Assembly: GCA_018266555.1 (NCBI GenBank)
Contig: JAFEAF010000002.1
Location: 152,667 to 216,666 of the forward strand
DNA length: 64,000 bases
Reading direction: 5' to 3'
Source of the DNA: Bacteroidota bacterium
Lineage (GTDB): Bacteria > Bacteroidota > Bacteroidia > Chitinophagales > Chitinophagaceae
The position numbers and the translations under genes are program-made. Of this stretch, positions 27,555 through 35,735 are shown piece by piece; within the stretch, counting starts at the first letter, position 1; each line of letters opens with the position of its first letter. A model generated the notes under the pieces. That model was not told where the DNA came from. It was given only the letters and a program-made list of their open reading frames with translations, and did no database searches.

Positions 27555-28025
27555 TCACATCGCTTTAAAAACTATTTTCATTTTTTTATAATCCGGGTAC
27601 ATTATTTTGTTTAGTTCCATACAAATTAAAGAAGGCTCCGTTTCGCCAACTTTATTGGTGTTCATGAGAGGAACATATTTGATTATAATAGTATTGCCGT
27701 TGAATTCAGCAGAGCATTTATCTGCCGTAACCCACCGGTCTCCCCCACCGACTACAAATATATACTGAGCCATGGTTTGGTAAAGAACATCTGGATCTCT
27801 TTTATTGAGTAAAGTATTGTCGAAATGCAACCGGGAATTTACCGCTTCTTCTTTACTCTCAATCCATTTATTTGCATCCTGAAGATTATCCCAGTCAACA
27901 GGCCCGAATTGACATGCATAAAACTGTATTCCTTCTTTCATAGGTTTTTGTTGAGAATAGCAGGATCCAGCCCACGGGGCCGTTACCACTATGAAAATAA
28001 ATGTATTGACCAGACCGGTTTTCAA
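27555..28025 (-). CDS. Small exported protein of unknown function
   Basis: A 156-residue protein starting with a hydrophobic export segment (VNTFIFIVVTAPWAGSCYSQ). The mature part (EGIQFYACQFGPVDWDNLQD, YIFVVGGGDRWVTADKCSAEFNG, EPSLICMELNKIMYPDYKKM) is not recognised. The only usable start is TTG 28025, since an in-frame TAA lies directly before it and the first Met after it is beyond the signal peptide. If that TTG is not used, the gene could be broken at its 5' end. It sits between the beta-barrel gene and the HNH endonuclease. Confidence 0.6.
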   Translation of the reverse strand: MKTGLVNTFIFIVVTAPWAGSCYSQQKPMKEGIQFYACQFGPVDWDNLQDANKWIESKEEAVNSRLHFDNTLLNKRDPDVLYQTMAQYIFVVGGGDRWVTADKCSAEFNGNTIIIKYVPLMNTNKVGETEPSLICMELNKIMYPDYKKMKIVFKAM

Positions 28026-28497
28026 TTAAATGACTTTATTATTGTAAAATGGTTCGGGGGTGTTTTTGTTGTATAAACAGGTAGATCGGAATCTTTAATG
28101 AGTTTACTCTGTTGCAGGTGTTCAATCCGAGATAAACTTTCATTATGATAACTTCACGCCAAAAACCAAACTATAGTTTAGCCAATATAATGCGTAAGAA
28201 ATCTTCCTTTTCAAGGCGTTTCATAATTCAAGAAATTTACAAATGCTGTCCAGGGTTTATAACCCAGGTCTTTCCATTTCAAAGAAATTCTATTTGTAAT
28301 AAACCGACTACCTTTTCCAAAGAAAAATACCTGGAGAATTGCAGAAAAAATATTCCTCTGTTTTTTAAACCAATACGCTTTTCTCATTAATTTATTTATA
28401 TCAGGTTAGGATTTATTATTTCCCGGCAATACTTCCTGCCAGGTCTTGTGTCACATCCGGAGATGTTGCTGGGAAGGAAAATGGCTAAACAACCCCC
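28026..28497. other. Intergenic region downstream of the HNH gene
   Basis: 472 bases. It contains the repeat at 28416-28476 and a short hairpin near 28248-28270 (CAGGG TTTATAA CCCAGG). An 81-codon frame on the plus strand (28145-28390) has no export signal, family likeness or coding character and was not called. Confidence 0.5.
28416..28476. repeat. Flanking repeat copy A near the HNH endonuclease gene
   Basis: A 61-base block that begins TTATTTCCCGGCAATACTTC and ends GGAGATGTTGCTGGGAA. Its ends are inverted (TTCCCGGCAA against TTGCTGGGAA). The same sequence recurs at 29550-29657, on the other side of the HNH gene, in the same orientation. Confidence 0.75.
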
Positions 28498-29439
28498 TTA
28501 GCCCTTATAAATATTTTCATTATGCCATTTTATAAAAGTAATTCCAGGTTTATCTTGTATCCGATTAGGCAAGTTGAATAGATTACTGCCGTGAAACTTA
28601 TAATATTCTCTACCATTCTCAAACTCTTCTTTAATTCGTTTACTTATTTCCACTTTTAAATCAGATGTGATCGTAAGATAGCCGGTATCAAAAAGTTTAT
28701 GTAAATCAGAGCGCAGTAACAACGCATTTGAAATAATGTGAGATCCCGATTCTGCATAAGGTTTAATATGAGCTGCTTCTAAAACCGGCAACGTTTTTTC
28801 ACCAGAAATGGAACACTTTCTATTGTAAGCATCGGTAACCAAAATTCTAAAAGCACTTTGGCCTAATCTAACTTTATTCAATACCAATTTGCCATACATT
28901 GGCGACTCTGTATCTTCCAATAATAATTGACTCTTTACTTCATCTTCATTTTGATATAAATACTTTTGAAGCAGTCGTTCAATTTTGGTCCAAAGCTCAT
29001 TGCCAATAGTTGTATCTGTTGAATAAGATTTACCCTGAACAATACTTTTACTCCAATCATAAGGAGCCGGAATCCAATCTTCCTTTTTAAAAAATATAGG
29101 ATTGGTTAAAACAATACAGCCAATTTGAGGATTTGTATCTGACCGATCACGCCTTAGTGGCAAAATAATGTTTTTTAATTCTTGCAAAGAGTTACAACCA
29201 TTGCCGTTGTTAAAAACCTCCCATGCGAATGAAATAGGTAAAAAAGTATGACTTGAAAAGAATCCAATCCCTCCTATAGCATTTATTGGGGATTTTAATT
29301 TGAAAAGAAATGGAGCACCAGGCTGAAGAAGCTTAAAATTTGTATTACCTCCCGGTTGCCAGAAATTTACATCTTCACGATTTTGATCAGCTAAAAAGGT
29401 AAACCAATTATTATCAGTAACACCTAAATAAAATGTCAT
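28498..29439 (-). CDS. HNH endonuclease with N-terminal PUA/EVE-like region
   Basis: A 313-residue protein. The C-terminal half holds the HNH_2-type nuclease: RLGQSAFRILVTDAYNRKCS, ISGEKTLPVLEAAHIKPYAE with the central His, then NALLLRSDLHKLFDTGYLTI with the Asn and last His. The N-terminal half (MTFYLGVTDNNWFTFLAD, FLFKLKSPINAIGGIGFFSS) looks like the small beta-barrel found before many such nucleases and resembles PUA/EVE/ASCH-type readers; this is inference. Such proteins are annotated as putative restriction endonucleases that may act on modified DNA. No methylase accompanies it. The gene lies between two direct copies of a 60-100 base repeat, suggesting acquisition as a unit. Confidence 0.85.
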   Translation of the reverse strand: MTFYLGVTDNNWFTFLADQNREDVNFWQPGGNTNFKLLQPGAPFLFKLKSPINAIGGIGFFSSHTFLPISFAWEVFNNGNGCNSLQELKNIILPLRRDRSDTNPQIGCIVLTNPIFFKKEDWIPAPYDWSKSIVQGKSYSTDTTIGNELWTKIERLLQKYLYQNEDEVKSQLLLEDTESPMYGKLVLNKVRLGQSAFRILVTDAYNRKCSISGEKTLPVLEAAHIKPYAESGSHIISNALLLRSDLHKLFDTGYLTITSDLKVEISKRIKEEFENGREYYKFHGSNLFNLPNRIQDKPGITFIKWHNENIYKG

Positions 29440-29549
29440 AATGGCTAAAATATGAAAAAAGTAATTCAGGGAAATATATTAGTTAAAATTCAAAGTATTC
29501 TTTAATTTGTATTGATAAAAAACTAATCCAATTTTCAAGATTGTTATTC

Positions 29550-29657
29550 TTATTTCCCCACAATACTTCCTGCCAGGCTTGTGTGACCGCTGGGGGATTT
29601 GATCCGGGTTATCTATTATTCATTCATGCAATGCTCCTGCGGAGATGTTGCTGGGAA
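29550..29657. repeat. Flanking repeat copy B near the HNH endonuclease gene
   Basis: Begins TTATTTCCCCACAATACTTC and ends CGGAGATGTTGCTGGGAA, matching copy A at both ends, but with about 47 additional bases in the middle (from GACCGC to GCTCCTG). The outer 10-mers are again inverted with respect to each other. Confidence 0.75.
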
Positions 29658-29736
29658 AAAAATTTGACATTGCTACCTATTAATAAACACACAACGTTAA
29701 TTTCAAATCTATAAAATTTTCAAAAGCAATATGCAC

Positions 29737-29760
29737 AAAAAAACCGCTGCAAAGCAGAGG
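29737..29760 (-). terminator. Intrinsic terminator after the GLPGLI gene
   Basis: On the minus strand CCTCTGC pairs with GCAGCGG (one mismatch) around TTT, followed by seven T residues. It lies 26 bases after the stop codon at 29786. Confidence 0.7.
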
Positions 29761-29785
29761 CTTTTGATCATGGCAAAAAAGTAAA

Positions 29786-30592
29786 TCAATTCCCAAAACG
29801 GATAACCCTTTGTCCGCCCTGGTTGTTCTTTTGCATTTCATCCATCATCTTGTTTCTTTCTTTATTAAACTCTTCGGTAGTGTATCGTTTTTTCCCGGAT
29901 GGTTCTTTTATAGATTTTATATCTGCTTTATCAGAAATGCCGAGGGCTTTAAAAGTTTGCCTTCCATTGTTAATATCCATTTCTAAAATTAATCCAGGCA
30001 GTTGCCCCTGGTATTCTGCAGGGCCGGCTGAAACCGGAATATCTGTCGTAAACCAGGCTACAATATTGGATGTATCGGCCATTTCTTTTCGTTCCATTTT
30101 TCCGTTATCCATATTCATCATCGTTCTTTTTCCGTAGCGGGTGGCAACCGCTTTACGACAGATAAGATTCAGAATATTTTTTGTTTCATCGCTAAGTTTC
30201 CATTGCAATTTTTGAATACTGTCTTCTACAATAAATCTTTTATCAAATAAATCTTTTTTTTCCACTTTTTTTTCTGTGTCGAAATTGCAATACAATACAT
30301 CATCGGATCCCGCTATCACCATCCTGATCTGCATTCCATTGCCGCCGGCATCGTTATCATCATCTGCATTATCCCGTGGCACCTGTTTCCATAAAGATTG
30401 GTTGTTGGCAAAGCTCAATTCAAATTTATCGGTCCTGGATTGGGGAATCATTCGTTCCATTTCATCGTTTCCTCCGGCTAAACGGATCTGTACTTGTGTT
30501 GTACGTTCGTAAATAACTGTACCTTCTTTTTGCTGTGCCCGTGCTAGTGAAACTGCAAATAATGCAATACCGACGGTTAAAAAAACTTTCAT
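29786..30592 (-). CDS. GLPGLI family protein
   Basis: A 268-residue exported protein (signal MKVFLTVGIALFAVSLARAQ). The family signature is visible as GQLPGLILEMDINNGRQTF at about residues 202-220 and the start EGTVIYERTTQVQI is typical. GLPGLI proteins are Bacteroidota-specific, often encoded next to beta-barrel receptors with carboxypeptidase-like domains; such a receptor lies at 24389. The C-terminal tail is charged and Met/Gln-rich. A direct-repeat site lies 64 bases upstream of the start, oriented toward this gene, and the two-component genes are divergent from it. Molecular function is unknown; partnership with the receptor is inferred from the family habit and the shared site. Confidence 0.9.
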   Translation of the reverse strand: MKVFLTVGIALFAVSLARAQQKEGTVIYERTTQVQIRLAGGNDEMERMIPQSRTDKFELSFANNQSLWKQVPRDNADDDNDAGGNGMQIRMVIAGSDDVLYCNFDTEKKVEKKDLFDKRFIVEDSIQKLQWKLSDETKNILNLICRKAVATRYGKRTMMNMDNGKMERKEMADTSNIVAWFTTDIPVSAGPAEYQGQLPGLILEMDINNGRQTFKALGISDKADIKSIKEPSGKKRYTTEEFNKERNKMMDEMQKNNQGGQRVIRFGN

Positions 30593-30655
30593 ATTTTATG
30601 ATTTTAGAACGAAAGTATCCTGTCAAAACTGCAATGCAGGTTAAACCACCTTTCA

Positions 30656-30675
30656 TTAAGGTTAATAAAGGTTAA
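30656..30675 (-). promoter_or_regulatory. Direct-repeat site between GLPGLI and histidine-kinase genes
   Basis: Read on the minus strand: TTAACCTTTATTAACCTTAA, two TTAACC units 10 bases apart. It agrees at 18 of 20 positions with the site before the beta-barrel gene (24320-24339). From here it could act on both divergent genes. Confidence 0.6.
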
Positions 30676-30704
30676 TTATCAATAAAGTGCCGGAAACAAA
30701 AATC

Positions 30705-30712
30705 TACATTTG
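30705..30712 (+). promoter_or_regulatory. -7 box for the histidine kinase gene
   Basis: TACATTTG followed by TAG matches TAnnTTTG, 17 bases before ATG 30730. The direct-repeat site ends 29 bases upstream, at a position suited to an activator or repressor. Confidence 0.5.
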
Positions 30713-30729
30713 TAGTCTGAATAAATTGT

Positions 30730-32220
30730 ATGAAACGACTTCACTGGTTAGCCACATTAATGACGATTACCATCCTCGGTATTGCCGGTTTCCAGGCTTT
30801 CTGGCTGAAGCAAAACTATGACCGGGAAAAAAAGAACCTGAAACTAAAATCAGAATTTGCATTTGTTTCCACAGTTCAAAACCTCCAGGCTTCCAAACTT
30901 AAACTGGGGAAAATATTTTCAGACAGTACGTTTCCAAGAAGACGGGTTTTCATAAATAACAACATGTCTGATTCGTTAGATTTTAATTTTGGGACAAAAC
31001 GAAACATAGCTACAACCATTAAAATAATCCAGGATAAATTTAAAGATTCAATTATTAAAAAAATAGAGTCTGTAAAACTAAAACCCGGAGTTGCCGCTAC
31101 GTTCAAGGGTACATTTTCTCATAAAAGAGATTCAATATCTCCTTCCGAAGAAATCTCAATGATAGGATCTGAAGGAATGGATGGGAAACTCATGCTTCGG
31201 TTTTTATCGGACGTAGATTCACTGCAGGATACCTTAAAAGTAAAAGAAATCAGTTCGGCTTATTCTGATGCATTGAAAAAACAAAAACTGCAGGTGCCAT
31301 TTACGGTAATGCGGCTTGACACTGCAATGAATCAATTTATGGGACCCAGCTCCAATGAAGTGACGATTGGTTTTATGCATCCGGTTACTTATAAAATGGA
31401 ATTAGGGAATACTATTCCTTATTTATTAAAGCAAATTATTTCTCCCTTACTCTTTTCGGTTTTCCTGGTTGGGGTTACTATTTTATCTTTTCTATTATTA
31501 TACCGGAGCCTACTTCGACAAAAAAAGTTAGCGGAATTGAAAAATGAATTTATCAGCAACATCACCCATGAATTGAAAACGCCGATTGCTACAGTAGGCG
31601 TTGCTATTGAAGCGCTGAAAAATTTTAATGCTATCGAAGATCCGCAGCGTACAAAGGAATATCTTGATATATCTTCTAATGAACTGCAACGACTGAGTTT
31701 GCTGGTAGATAAAGTTCTCAAACTTTCCATGTTTGAGAAAAAAGAGATCGAGCTCAAATTGGAAATGCTGAACCTGAAAGATGTTGTTGATGAAGTGGTG
31801 TCTTCAATGCGCTTACAGATCGAAAAGTATCATGCAAAAGTTTCTGTTACCCACGAGGGAGATCTGCACCTGTACGCAGACCGCCTTCATTTACTGAGTG
31901 TGGTTTTCAATCTTTTGGATAATGCACTTAAATATAGTAAAAGCAATCCGTCTATACAGGTTGATTTGAAAGGAAAAGACAACGATGTTGAAATGTCTGT
32001 AACCGATAATGGAATTGGTATTGCTGCTGAATACAGAGATAAATTATTTGAAAAATTTTTCCGGGTGCCCACCGGCGATACACATAATGCAAAAGGGTAT
32101 GGCCTGGGATTAAGTTATGTTGCACATGTGATACAAAAACACAGAGGAACCATCACCGTAGAAAGCCAACCCGGTATCGGAAGTAAATTTATTATTACAT
32201 TGCCTAAGCAACAGTCCTAA
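30730..32220 (+). CDS. Two-component sensor histidine kinase
   Basis: A 496-residue membrane kinase. Two membrane segments (WLATLMTITILGIAGFQAF, residues 6-24; LLFSVFLVGVTILSFLLLY, 240-258) enclose an exported sensor region of about 200 residues with no recognised domain. The cytoplasmic part has the phosphoacceptor His 280 in FISNITHELKTPIATVG and the ATPase boxes NLLDNALKYSK (N), VTDNGIGI (G1), LFEKFFR (F) and GYGLGLSYV (G2). The response regulator follows 38 bases later. The neighbouring GLPGLI and receptor genes share a direct-repeat site, so the kinase probably senses an envelope condition that these proteins answer. Confidence 0.95.
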   Translation: MKRLHWLATLMTITILGIAGFQAFWLKQNYDREKKNLKLKSEFAFVSTVQNLQASKLKLGKIFSDSTFPRRRVFINNNMSDSLDFNFGTKRNIATTIKIIQDKFKDSIIKKIESVKLKPGVAATFKGTFSHKRDSISPSEEISMIGSEGMDGKLMLRFLSDVDSLQDTLKVKEISSAYSDALKKQKLQVPFTVMRLDTAMNQFMGPSSNEVTIGFMHPVTYKMELGNTIPYLLKQIISPLLFSVFLVGVTILSFLLLYRSLLRQKKLAELKNEFISNITHELKTPIATVGVAIEALKNFNAIEDPQRTKEYLDISSNELQRLSLLVDKVLKLSMFEKKEIELKLEMLNLKDVVDEVVSSMRLQIEKYHAKVSVTHEGDLHLYADRLHLLSVVFNLLDNALKYSKSNPSIQVDLKGKDNDVEMSVTDNGIGIAAEYRDKLFEKFFRVPTGDTHNAKGYGLGLSYVAHVIQKHRGTITVESQPGIGSKFIITLPKQQS

Positions 32221-32258
32221 ATATATATGCCACGGGTAAAATAGCCGGATAAAAAATC

Positions 32259-32948
32259 ATGAGCAAGACAAAAGTTTTTTACGTAGAAGATGAATTGTTT
32301 CTTGGCAAGATTGTAAAAGAAAGCCTGGAAAGCCGCGGTTTTGAAGTCATTATGGAAAGTGATGGCGCCAAAGCAACAGCATTATTCAAAAAATCTCAAC
32401 CCGATATTTGTGTACTTGACGTAATGCTTCCTAATAAAGATGGTTTTACCATTGCAGATGAAATAAGAGAACTAAATGAAGAGGTTCCCATTATTTTTCT
32501 CACTGCAAAAACACAAACCGAGGATGTAGTAAAAGGATTCAACATGGGAGGAAATGATTATATCCGAAAACCTTTCAGCATGGAAGAATTAATTGTGCGC
32601 ATTCAGAATTTATTACGTAATAAATCAGAGTCACCACAAAAGATAAGCGGCGATAAAGTGGCGATGGGAAAATACAGCTTCCAGGTGAACCGGCAGATTC
32701 TGGGCCATGGGAGCGAAGAAAGGAAACTGTCTTACCGGGAAAGTGAACTGCTCAAACTTTTATACCTGAACCGGGATAAAGTCATTGACCGGAAAGACAT
32801 CCTCAATCTTCTATGGGGAAATGATTCTTTTTTCAATTCAAGAAATCTTGATGTTTATATTACCAAACTCCGCAGTTATTTAAAAGAAGACCCCTCATTG
32901 GAAATTATTACCATCAAAGGTATCGGCTACCGGTTTGTAGTATCCTGA
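32259..32948 (+). CDS. OmpR/PhoB-family response regulator
   Basis: A 229-residue regulator. The receiver domain (residues 1-120) has the acidic pair in FYVEDE, the phosphorylated Asp 54 in ICVLDVMLPNKDG, the Thr in IIFLTAKT and the Lys in YIRKPFS. The C-terminal winged helix (about 130-229) shows LSYRESELLKLLYLNRDKVIDRKDILNLLWG, SRNLDVYITKLRSYLKEDPS and IITIKGIGYRFV. OmpR-type regulators bind tandem direct half-sites about one helical turn apart; the two 20-bp sites in this window fit that geometry. It overlaps functionally with the upstream kinase gene and converges on the heme lipoprotein gene with a 4-base gap. Confidence 0.95.
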   Translation: MSKTKVFYVEDELFLGKIVKESLESRGFEVIMESDGAKATALFKKSQPDICVLDVMLPNKDGFTIADEIRELNEEVPIIFLTAKTQTEDVVKGFNMGGNDYIRKPFSMEELIVRIQNLLRNKSESPQKISGDKVAMGKYSFQVNRQILGHGSEERKLSYRESELLKLLYLNRDKVIDRKDILNLLWGNDSFFNSRNLDVYITKLRSYLKEDPSLEIITIKGIGYRFVVS

Positions 32949-32952
32949 AATA

Positions 32953-33447
32953 TTAGTTAATTACTTTTTTAAAAACCTGGTTGGAAAACGGTGGTGAGTC
33001 AGGAATTTTTACATCATTGAAAGAAAAGTTTACATCCCTATGGCAAGTATTGCAGGTATTCGTCAGTAAAACGAAACTGTTTTTAAATTGATTAATATTT
33101 TTATTTTGTATAGCCACATTCACACTGTCTAATGCCGGTTCGATCATCGGGATGGATTGAGATTCTCTGCGGTCTGTTTCAAACTTTTTGATATCGTCAA
33201 TATTTTCCATGATCTCGTGAATTTCAAAATCGGCCAATTCCCAGTTTTCATTAATGCCGGCAAACCATAGCTTGGCATGATGTGACTGTATGCCCGACAT
33301 AAATTCTCCAAAGCCGGGCACATAACTGTTTTTTACTTTTTGCTCCAGGCTATCCACCCGGGATTGCAATTTTTTTATTTCCGATGTTTGATTTCTGCAG
33401 GAAAAAAACAACATACAAGCCATCATGGAAACCAGGATCAGTTTCAT
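32953..33447 (-). CDS. Lipoprotein with coiled coil and a single CxxCH heme-binding motif
   Basis: A 164-residue lipoprotein (signal VSMMACMLFFSCRNQ, lipidated Cys 17). Residues 22-42 (SEIKKLQSRVDSLEQKVKNS) form a short coiled coil. The motif CNTCHRD at about residue 135 is a c-type heme attachment site, and the surrounding helical region (IQSHHAKLWFAGINENWELADFEIHEIMENI) resembles small cytochrome c556-like helical bundles. It is probably an envelope monoheme cytochrome in electron transfer or sensing. It stands opposite the response regulator gene. Confidence 0.78.
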   Translation of the reverse strand: MKLILVSMMACMLFFSCRNQTSEIKKLQSRVDSLEQKVKNSYVPGFGEFMSGIQSHHAKLWFAGINENWELADFEIHEIMENIDDIKKFETDRRESQSIPMIEPALDSVNVAIQNKNINQFKNSFVLLTNTCNTCHRDVNFSFNDVKIPDSPPFSNQVFKKVIN

Positions 33448-33542
33448 AACAAATTTTTTTATTTAGCAGGAGGATATGAAGGTAATGTTTCTTCAAGGGA
33501 TAAATTCTCTTTCTGTTTCTGATAACATTTGCACAACTATAT

Positions 33543-33550
33543 TACTTTTG
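33543..33550 (+). promoter_or_regulatory. -7 box for nagA
   Basis: TACTTTTG matches TAnnTTTG and ends 14 bases before the TTG start at 33565. A transcript from here would have a leader of only a few bases. Confidence 0.5.
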
Positions 33551-33564
33551 TCTGAAAAAAAAAT

Positions 33565-34668
33565 TTGGCAACTATTAAAGCATATACCGCAGACAGGATT
33601 TTTACAGGGGATCATTGGTTGGATAAAAAATCAATCCTTTCTGAGAACGGAATCATTAAGGATGTGATTGAGGCAGATGCACTACCCAGGGGGATAGAAA
33701 ATAAATTTTTTCAAAATTGCAGCATTGTTCCCGCATTCATTGACCTTCAGATTTATGGAGCTTACGGAAAATTGCTGGCTGTTTACCCACAAGCCGATTC
33801 TTTATTTGCATTGAATGAATATTGTAAAAAGGGAGGAGCGGCTTTTTGCCTTGCCGCAGTAGCGACTAACACCCGGGAGGTTTTTTTTAAATGTATTGAT
33901 GCTGTAAAAGATTATTGGGAAAAGGATGGTGATGGAATCCTGGGATTGCACCTCGAAGGCCCCTGGCTTAATCCTGAAAAAAGAGGAGCACATATAGAAT
34001 CATTGATCCATACCCCTGCATTGAAGGAAGTAAAAGACTTGCTGGAATATGGAAAAGGAGTTATTAAAATGATAACGATTGCTCCTGAAGTTTGCAGCAA
34101 AGAAGTTATTGACCTGATTCTTTCTTATGAAATTATAATTACAGCAGGACACAGTAATGCCACATACACAGAAGCTATGCAGGGATTTGAAAATGGAATT
34201 ACTGCGGTGACACATTTATATAATGCTATGAGTCCGCTTCAACATCGCCAACCCGGATTGGCAGGAGCGGCTATGGATCATCCCTCCGTAATGGCAAGCA
34301 TTATTCCCGATGGGTATCACGTGGATTATGCTGCTATTCGTATTGCCAAAAAAGTAATGAGTGACCGGTTGTTTGTAATTACTGATGCCGTGACAGAAAC
34401 CGATGAAGGCTACTATCAACATCAACTGGCAGGAGATAAATACGAGGCGTCCGGAATATTAAGCGGCTCTGCATTAACTATGGCAAAAGCGGTAGATAAT
34501 CTTGTATCACATTGCAAAATAAATTTGTCAGAAACATTGCGCATGTGTAGCCTTTATCCTGCCCGGGTAATAAAAATGGATTCTGTTCTCGGGAAAATCG
34601 GGAAAAACTATCATACAAAGTTGACTGTCCTTGATAAGGACTTGAAGGTGGTTGATATAATTTTTTAG
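33565..34668 (+). CDS. nagA: N-acetylglucosamine-6-phosphate deacetylase
   Basis: A 367-residue cytosolic amidohydrolase that deacetylates GlcNAc-6-phosphate for amino-sugar and cell-wall recycling. Family marks are FIDLQIYGAYG, the metal-binding Glu in LGLHLEGPWLNPEKRGAH, AGHSNATYTEAMQG, TAVTHLYNAMSPL with a metal His, and the catalytic Asp in FVITDAVTETDEG. The N-terminus requires TTG 33565, since the next Met is deep inside the domain; a -7 box just upstream agrees. No nagB or transporter lies nearby. A diheme cytochrome gene follows 73 bases later. Confidence 0.93.
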   Translation: MATIKAYTADRIFTGDHWLDKKSILSENGIIKDVIEADALPRGIENKFFQNCSIVPAFIDLQIYGAYGKLLAVYPQADSLFALNEYCKKGGAAFCLAAVATNTREVFFKCIDAVKDYWEKDGDGILGLHLEGPWLNPEKRGAHIESLIHTPALKEVKDLLEYGKGVIKMITIAPEVCSKEVIDLILSYEIIITAGHSNATYTEAMQGFENGITAVTHLYNAMSPLQHRQPGLAGAAMDHPSVMASIIPDGYHVDYAAIRIAKKVMSDRLFVITDAVTETDEGYYQHQLAGDKYEASGILSGSALTMAKAVDNLVSHCKINLSETLRMCSLYPARVIKMDSVLGKIGKNYHTKLTVLDKDLKVVDIIF

Positions 34669-34741
34669 GAACATATTACAATTATTCTTACCTTTTCAAA
34701 TCAATAACAATTGATTTAACCAACGATCAAAAAAACCAATT

Positions 34742-35716
34742 ATGAGAAAGATTATTGCATTGGTTGCGATAGTTCTTGCTATCGCATCCCTCACTTATTT
34801 TGCTGCCTGCAACAATAATAAGAAAGAAGAGCCAAAGGCAAGTACTAATACAGATTCTATTCAAAAGGTAATTGCAAGAGGTGACTATTTGGCTAACCAT
34901 GTAGCTGGGTGTATGGATTGCCACAGCAAAAGAGACTTCAGTAAATATTCAGGACCCGCTGTTCCGGGAACGGAAGGCCAGGGCGGTGAAGCTTTTTCTC
35001 ATGACCTGCTAAATGCTATCCCCGGAGTAGTCTATGCAAGTAATATTACCCCTGATCCCGAAACAGGAATTGGAAGTTGGTCTGATGATGATATTTTAAA
35101 AGCACTTACCCAAGGCATCAATAAGAAAGGCGATACACTTTTCCCTATTATGCCATATGCCAACTTTAATCACTTGGCAAAATCAGATCTCTTGGGTATA
35201 ATAGCTTATATCCGCACATTGAAGCCGATAAAAAATAAAGTGCCCGAAAGACACCTGATGATTCCCGTTAGTTTAGCCTATCCGGGACCTGCTTTACAAA
35301 AATCAGTGGACAGTAATATGGCACCACCGGAATCTGACCCTGTAAAATATGGGGCATACCTTGTTAACGCAGCAGATTGCGGAACCTGTCACACTCCATT
35401 TGTAAAAGGAGCACCAGATTTCAGCCGGATGTTTTCGGGGGGTAACAAGTTTACTCTTCCAACTTTTAAAGTCACATCTTCGAACATCAGCCCGGATACA
35501 ACTACCGGAATTGGCAGCTGGACAGCGGAGCGCTTCATAAATAAATTTTCAATAGCCCGGGATGAAAAAGGATACAATTATAATCCCGGAAAAGAAAACA
35601 CAATCATGCCGGTCAGGTTTTATTCAGGGATGACCGACAATGACCTTGCCGCAATTTATAGATACCTCAGAACCGTTCCACCCATAAAAAATAAAGTGGA
35701 AAAATATCCCAAATAA
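34742..35716 (+). CDS. Diheme cytochrome c lipoprotein
   Basis: A 324-residue exported protein. The signal (RKIIALVAIVLAIASLTYFAACNNN) ends in a lipobox with lipidated Cys 23. Two c-type cytochrome domains follow: the first with CMDCHSKRD (about residue 59) and a Met ligand candidate in FPIMPYANF, the second with CGTCHTPF (about residue 213) and a Met ligand candidate in NTIMPVRFYSGM. The two-domain layout resembles the diheme cytochrome subunits that pass electrons from periplasmic dehydrogenases to the respiratory chain. The partner enzyme is not in the window. Confidence 0.88.
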   Translation: MRKIIALVAIVLAIASLTYFAACNNNKKEEPKASTNTDSIQKVIARGDYLANHVAGCMDCHSKRDFSKYSGPAVPGTEGQGGEAFSHDLLNAIPGVVYASNITPDPETGIGSWSDDDILKALTQGINKKGDTLFPIMPYANFNHLAKSDLLGIIAYIRTLKPIKNKVPERHLMIPVSLAYPGPALQKSVDSNMAPPESDPVKYGAYLVNAADCGTCHTPFVKGAPDFSRMFSGGNKFTLPTFKVTSSNISPDTTTGIGSWTAERFINKFSIARDEKGYNYNPGKENTIMPVRFYSGMTDNDLAAIYRYLRTVPPIKNKVEKYPK

Positions 35717-35735
35717 ATATTATCAGAATTAATTT

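Larger units (their letters stand above)
29440..29785. other. Region upstream of the HNH gene
   Basis: 346 bases without a gene. It carries the HNH promoter region, repeat copy B (29550-29657) and the terminator of the GLPGLI gene (29737-29760). Confidence 0.6.

Noticed and set aside
27465-27614. 49-codon ATG frame on the plus strand
   Set aside because: It runs into the 3' end of the exported-protein gene on the opposite strand and has a Phe/Ile-rich, non-coding-like end.
28145-28390. 81-codon frame on the plus strand near the HNH gene
   Set aside because: No family likeness, export signal or sensible composition, and no regulatory signal at its start.
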